DNA from: Salvelinus alpinus
Lineage: Eukaryota > Chordata > Actinopteri > Salmoniformes > Salmonidae
Direction: 5' to 3'
NCBI RefSeq assembly: GCF_045679555.1
Contig: NC_092115.1
Location: 31,995,596-32,059,595, forward strand
Length of the DNA: 64,000 nt
Of the stretch, positions 55,415 through 64,000 are shown one piece after another. Below the pieces are notes generated by a model. The model worked only from the letters and a program-made list of their open reading frames with translations, did no database searches and was not told where the DNA came from. The position numbers and the translations under genes were made by a program. Numbering within the stretch: position 1 is the stretch's first letter; every line of letters starts with the position of its first letter.

Positions 55415-56180
55415 TAGTGATGTACACTTCGCGAACGATTCATTATTTTTGAACGACTATTTTCACTGACTCGATTTTTCGTTTTTCTGAGTGACTCGTT
55501 CATTTCAGTCGTTCGTTTGACCTACTAGTGCTGGTTGCAATGAGACAAACAGCAGGATTAATACACGCTCCTACGGCTCAGCGGCCCCAGAGATATGCTC
55601 CAACTACTAACTGTCTGTCATATGAGCGCAGTAAAATAGATCATGAAATAAGCATAGAGAAGAACAATGCATGTTTAGAACTGATAATTATTCACATAAT
55701 GCAAGAATGAGTGCAATTAATTGATTATTGAATGTTATGGACACAGCTTTGTAGAACCAAAACATACACAGCCTCTGCTCAAATTACTCGAACTCGAGAA
55801 CGAATCGTTTGGGACTGTGCTCATCACCCTCACAGCAAGCAATGCATTCCGCCAAGAGTTATTCACAATATAGTCTTGTTGCGCAACAACTAGATCTCGT
55901 TTCAAATGTATCAATAAATAATATTATTTGTATGCCTAGCAGTCAACAAATGTACATTGTTTAAAGCACACGTTTACAAGTCTTGTCACAAATGATAGCT
56001 CCAATATACCGCCTATGGTCATCGACTCGAGTTTTCAGTTCATCTTTCGCTGATTGGGGGTCCTACGTGCTCTGGGTATTACTGATTCAAAGGAACGAAA
56101 TGAGTCGAAAGATTCGTTCTTCTGACCGAACGAGTCGAAAAGATCCAAGTCAGTAATAAGAGCCGAACTTCCCATCACTA
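55415..56180. mobile_element. hAT-like non-autonomous element upstream of exosc4
   Basis: The ends are TAGTGATGTACACTTCGC (left) and, inward from the right, TAGTGATGGGAAGTTCGGCT, a hAT-type terminal inverted repeat widespread in fish. Repeated GACTCG and GAACGA words mark both subterminal regions. The 8-bp flanks (AACCAAAA and ACCTATAA) match at only about five positions. It lies about 100 bp upstream of the exosc4 start and may overlap its promoter region. Confidence 0.75.
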
Positions 56181-59100
56181 ACCTATAAGTAAACCAAATA
56201 CGGTGTGGCGACCTTACCAAGACATTTAAAGTAGTGATGAACTTAAAAAAAATAAAAATAATCTCTGATGTAAATTGCATGGAAATATAACCATTTTCCA
56301 TTCCCTCTTTTGCGAGCATGCGCGTGCTTTCTCATTTGTCGTATCACCACAAGCTCGCACTCATAAGTATCGCTTGAGTCCAACAAAATGGAATAAGGTT
56401 GTGGATAAAGTAATACACCATTTAATGTGTACCACCTCTAAAGACCTGCATCACTGTATAGAGCGCTTTGCTATTTACAAAATGACCTTTTTGTGTGCCT
56501 TTGTGTTTATCCATGGCCCTCTAGCCGAATATGTACTTGTAGCCCTTTCCTGCAGTCAAAATACCCAGTGTCCTCATGGGTGTAATATTATTTCCACTTA
56601 TTAATAAACACCACGTACAACATTTTTTTACAGAAAATTGTGTTTGTTATAAATCGTATCTGCTGTATATAAAGTGTAATATTTGGATGCAAACTCAAAT
56701 TGGAATACATTTGAACTCTGTATCTGATATGGTATCAGTGTCTCATTTTTTAAGCCCATAACCATGTGTGTGACGTATATAGTTTTGTTTCAAAGTAGAT
56801 TTGTTTAAGACCAAGAAACACTGTGTGACCCTGATTTAGCCCACCGCAGTAAAAGGTTTTAAGGAGCCTACCCTTCGTTAATAGTTAAGGTCCAAGGACC
56901 TTATTTTTAGAAGTAGACTGGCTATGGCAGCCAAAACAGCCAAATACTCCATCTAAACGTGAATAGATTCTCAATTGCAATGTGGTTCTAGAAACGTAAA
57001 GCCTTTAACTTTCATATCACATCAAACTAATTTTACAAACGCGAAATACACACTTACTGTACACTGTTTTACCCGGCTTTATCACAGTTGCAGCAGACAA
57101 TATTTTTCCTCAGAGACAACACGTTTCTGACGGCCTTCTTCTGTTACATACAGGTGTTCGGAACATGCGAGATAACTAATTAGCACAGGTGGTCCTTCTG
57201 TCATCCGTAAACACGCGCTGTGACATGGATATGGCCGTGTGGGAACACTAACCCTATAAAAAGGTGTGTATCAATTATTTTTTCCCTCGCTGATATGAAC
57301 GATAAGTATTATGCTTACAAAAAAATTATGCTTGTACCGCAAGCGATGCGTGTTAATGTTCAGACTGAGCGTCGATGCTCTTAAACTCCCCCGTACAGAA
57401 GACGCCTTTGTTCAATAAATTGACTAATGTAATAGAACTGAGAGTCATTGTGGAGTGCTAGTGGCCCCCATACTGCAGCAGAAGGAGCAAGTCTATTGCT
57501 GGTGCGGTAAGTTTCACAAAAGCATGTGAAATCTAAAGGAAAAAACATATAACATAGCATTTACATAAAAACATAGATTTGGTACAAAATAAAAGTGAAC
57601 CACCCATTTAAGACTTTTGGCATAATGGTTTTGGAATGACAGTCACAGGGAAGAGGGTTTAAGGTCCGTTCAGGGTAACTCCTAATTAAACTACACTGGT
57701 GTCAGGAGTAGGATAGCACATCCCTGACGAGTTTTAGGCACATTTCATTGGAGGCAAACTGCCATTTTTTCATATATAGCAGTCTACTAGTAAAATCAGA
57801 CCTATTCTTACTATATTGAACCGCATCAGCTTCTGAAGAGCTTGTATTCCACATTTAACACATCTCCCACTACCATACAAATATTTTAAGACAGCTAAGG
57901 AAAACACATTTTCTTCAGGAAATGTAATCATTTGTGAATCGTGAACAGTAAAATAAATATTGATGGAATTTCCTGAATTACTTAATTTATAGCCAAACTC
58001 GTTGAAATGATTGCTGTTGTAATGCCAAAGCCTTCTCATTTGACTGGGAAATTATGAAAGGATTTAACTGAGAGAAGTGGACATGCAAAACAAAACCTAT
58101 GACATACGCGAAAGTGATCCAAAAATAAATAAATCACAAACTTCATGTGGTAATTAACAAGTACATGAACATTTCAGTCATGATGTGTGATGAAGCCTGG
58201 TCTCTCTCTTGGACGTTATCCTGCATTATATAGTTTGACAAATATAAGGCCCACACATGAACACTCCTAGAGCAGTATGCCGCTATTTACACCACAAGAT
58301 TACAAAAGAAACTTTCCAAACGTTGACACTTTAAAAAATAAAATGTATTAGCATCTCTAATGTGTATAAATAAAAACATATGAAACAATGCATATACTTA
58401 TAATGTAATGAGCTGAACAATGACTGGATTATATGTGATACAAAGGTCAAGGAGCAGTCTTGTTTGTCTTTTGCCAGTGTATGTCTGTGAGAAAAAACTA
58501 ATGTACCTTAATCAAGCATTTCAAACTATGCATACCTATAAGTTGCAACACTACATTCTGTCATAAGAATGAAACAAACAAGGAAAGGAGGGAAGTCAAG
58601 AACAGCAATAGGGAAAAACATGGGGGAAAATTGTGTTTTGTGATCCCTTTTGAGAAGCTTGCAAGACTGCTTAGTATCAACATATTGTTATGAAGTGTGT
58701 ACTGGTTTTACTAACAATGTTGAGGCAAAAGCCACAACACTACACACACTGATCAATTTAAAGAGCGCACCTCAAAAGGACTTGATTTCACTTTAACGCA
58801 TCAGGAGCTCTGCAGCTCCACAAATTCATTTAAAAGTGTCCTTTTTTTATAAGCGGACCTGAAATCTTAGGGACCAAAAAACCTTCAGTTTTAATCCATG
58901 TATTAAAATGTTAAATAAAAAGGAGAGATTACAAATTCAACAAATTCTAGAATTTCTCTGACCACTTATGTTATTTTCTGTTTGTAGTTGGGTTCGCCAT
59001 TCCCTGCAATGACTTCCCTTTTACAGGGCTAGAATACCAATGGGCCAGAGAATGGATGTTTTGTGGGGCTGTTGGAATTGGTCTAAAGGGGTCTACAGAC

Positions 59101-59779
59101 AAAGGCAAAGAAAGGAAGGGACCTCTCTTCCTCTGTCACCCAATTAGTTATATTTTGGTCATGCTCTTAGCACTCAATGGTGTTTAATGTGTCTTACTTA
59201 GTGACAAAAAATATACACAAAGGACAAATACTATTTCTGAAAGCTGGCCAAAACATTGTCCTAGTAGAAGGTGAGAATAATTTTCAATTGAAAAGCATCA
59301 GATTTGTAACAGACCATAAAATCGAAACTGTTGACGACTGGAGGCACTGCCCTACAAAACCATGTGTGATACTGCCACAGACAAGTCGGTTTGAAGTTAC
59401 ACTGCGTGGACTTATATGAAATTGGCCTCTCTCATATAGTTACCCTCTCTGGTTTTCCTCCTAAATCGAAAAATATCACATCTGTAAAGGGGAGCACAAC
59501 ATCCAAGACAACTGCTTCAAAGTTCAAAAACAGAGTGGGTAGAGGGGATAAAAAAAAAAGTGGCGTGTCTGCTTTAATACGCAGGTATATGTGACAGTGA
59601 AGGTGTTATCATTGGCACCCAAGGATCATGGCGACCTCATTCAGCCTTGTGGAATGAAGGAACTACGTAGTAATAGTTGAACAATGGTCTCTGCTCCAAC
59701 CCCAAGTCTTTAGAAGAGTGCAAAGATCCCCTTATTTTTCATGTGTGTTTTAGCCCTGATATATCCACGTGTGCACGTC
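56181..59779. other. Intergenic region and likely 3' untranslated region of the PKA gene
   Basis: No gene is recognised. The part nearest 59779 should be the 3' untranslated region of the minus-strand kinase gene. No TTTATT (a minus-strand AATAAA) was spotted close to the stop, and its end is not defined. The remainder is AT-rich without clear repeats. Confidence 0.4.
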
Positions 59780-62881
<3,102 letters not shown>

Positions 62882-62972
62882 TCACGTAGTAGGCGCAAAA
62901 ATGTAAGCGGAGTTGTAATTAACTACCAGCTATATGAGCACTGAATTTAAAATAAAAACACACACTCCCCTC

Positions 62973-63961
62973 TGTATTTATTTGGACAGTGAAGCAAAAA
63001 CATATAATGCACTATTCCCCCCCATTTGAAGGCGTCATAAGTATTTGGATTTCTGTTGTAGTGTATTCTGGTTGGTACAAAAGTTTACTATATGGTCCCA
63101 TATTCCTAGCATGCAATGACTACGTCAAGGTTGTGACTCTACAAACTTGTTGGATGCATTTGCAGTTTGCATTTGCAGAATTATGTCGTGTGGTAGGTAG
63201 CCTGGTGGGTAGGAGCATTGGGCCGGTAACCAAAAGATTGCTGGATCGAATCCCCAAGCCGACGTTCTGCCCCTGAGCAAGGAAGTTAACCCCCAAAAAC
63301 AACTGGGCACCAATGACGTGGATATCGATTAAGGCAAGCCCCCGGCACCTCTCGGACTCAGAGGAGTTGGGTTAAATGCGGAAGACACATTTATGTTGAA
63401 TACATTCAGTTGTACAACTGGTATCACCTTTCCCTTTCTCAATAGAAATGAATGAGAAATAACGTATTGAGTCATTTTAATTGTATATAAGAATAGAATA
63501 TGTTTCTGGACACTTCTACAGTAACGTGGATGCTACCATGATTACGGATAATCATTACGTTACAGCCTTATTTACAATAAACGTAACTCCAAAACAACGT
63601 TATTTATAATTAATTTCTGTTGGGCACAAAATAATCTGAAACACAACCAAAACAAACTGAAAACGCATCCAACAACTTTGATTCACAAGCGTGATGTAGT
63701 CATTGCGTGCTAGGAATATGGGACCAAATACTCAACTTTTAAAACTGAATTTTCTAAATACTTCCAACAACCTTCAAAATGGGGGGACTAGATACATAAA
63801 GTGCATTCATTTCTAAATGGTAAAACATATGTATGAAAATACCCTCAAATAAATGATGACATTCTGTACTGTCACCTCACATAGAACTTTTGATATGAAA
63901 TCTAATTCTGGAGAACAAAGCCAAATTAAAATGTTATAAATTCACTGTCCCAAAAAATACA
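62973..63961. mobile_element. Inverted-repeat DNA transposon (Tc1/mariner-like), non-autonomous, split by a SINE
   Basis: The left end reads TGTATTTATTTGGACAGTGA and the right end, inward, TGTATTTTTTGGGACAGTGA. Long inner inverted repeats also match: TGGTCCCATATTCCTAGCAT near 63091 and its counterpart near 63720, continuing into GTTGGATGCATTTGCAGTTT. No transposase is present. It lies in an upstream intron of the PKA gene, with a SINE in its middle. Confidence 0.7.
63186..63425 (+). mobile_element. tRNA-derived SINE
   Basis: The 5' part has polymerase III box-like sequences (TAGCCTGGTGGGTAGGAGCA as box A; GATTGCTGGATCGAATCCCC as box B), followed by CGACGTTCTGCCCCTGAGCA and an end near TTCAGTTGTACAACTG, as in salmonid tRNA-derived SINEs. 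It interrupts the inverted-repeat element at 62973-63961. It is not a tRNA gene, since the acceptor stem cannot pair. Confidence 0.8.
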
Positions 63962-64000
63962 TGAATGTAGGTTAAAAAAATGTTTCCCAAAACAATTTTC

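Noticed and set aside
63186-63260. A tRNA gene
   Set aside because: Box A and B-like words are present but the cloverleaf stems do not pair, and the downstream sequence is that of a SINE.

Overview
This is vertebrate nuclear DNA, almost certainly from a salmonid fish. Genes are split by GT-AG introns. The repeats are typical of salmonids: a Tc1 element with Sleeping Beauty-type inverted repeats, LINEs ending in the HpaI-SINE/RSg-1 type tail, a tRNA-derived SINE, and several hAT-like non-autonomous elements. There is no prokaryotic organisation, CRISPR array or operon. All identifications come from reading the sequence and remembered families; no database search was run.

Layout. 1-7.7 kb: an old hAT-like shell with an imperfect 8-bp target duplication, holding a LINE that itself holds a broken Ty3/Gypsy composite, plus an independent Tc1 element with a full-length open transposase (5565-7168). 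7.9-9.5 kb: a LINE. 9.8-10.8 kb: a dispersed repeat. 10.97-13.94 kb (minus): a decayed pancreatic elastase gene (CELA3-like), seven exons recognisable. 14-22 kb: Tc1 and Gypsy fragments, a GT microsatellite and a triple nest (solo LTR in a Rex1-like LINE in another LINE). 22.3-33.65 kb: a Penelope-like element split by LINEs, which in turn hold the most striking object here, a tandem LTR array (27054-32851: four LTRs, three internal regions, one pair of 5-bp target duplications). 33.9-40.8 kb: more retroelement debris, another solo LTR, a Sleeping Beauty-type relic and a hAT-like repeat.

The host-gene block starts near 43 kb. sharpin (+, nine coding exons, apparently intact, 438 aa) is followed by gpaa1 (minus, a pseudogene with missing exons, frame damage, a stop and an LTR inserted in a coding exon), exosc4 (minus, three exons, 245 aa, intact) and the last five coding exons of a PKA catalytic subunit gene (minus, prkaca-like), which continues past the right edge. 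SHARPIN, GPAA1 and EXOSC4 are also neighbours on human 8q24.3, so the block is ancestral. A dead gpaa1 between live neighbours fits loss of one duplicate after the salmonid whole-genome duplication.

The host genes do not form one pathway: SHARPIN is a subunit of the linear-ubiquitin ligase LUBAC, GPAA1 of the GPI transamidase, EXOSC4 of the RNA exosome core, and PKA-C is the cAMP-dependent kinase. The most novel material is in the mobile elements: the shared-LTR array, a coding start held inside the LTR in three related families, and an LTR hairpin with a paired substitution.
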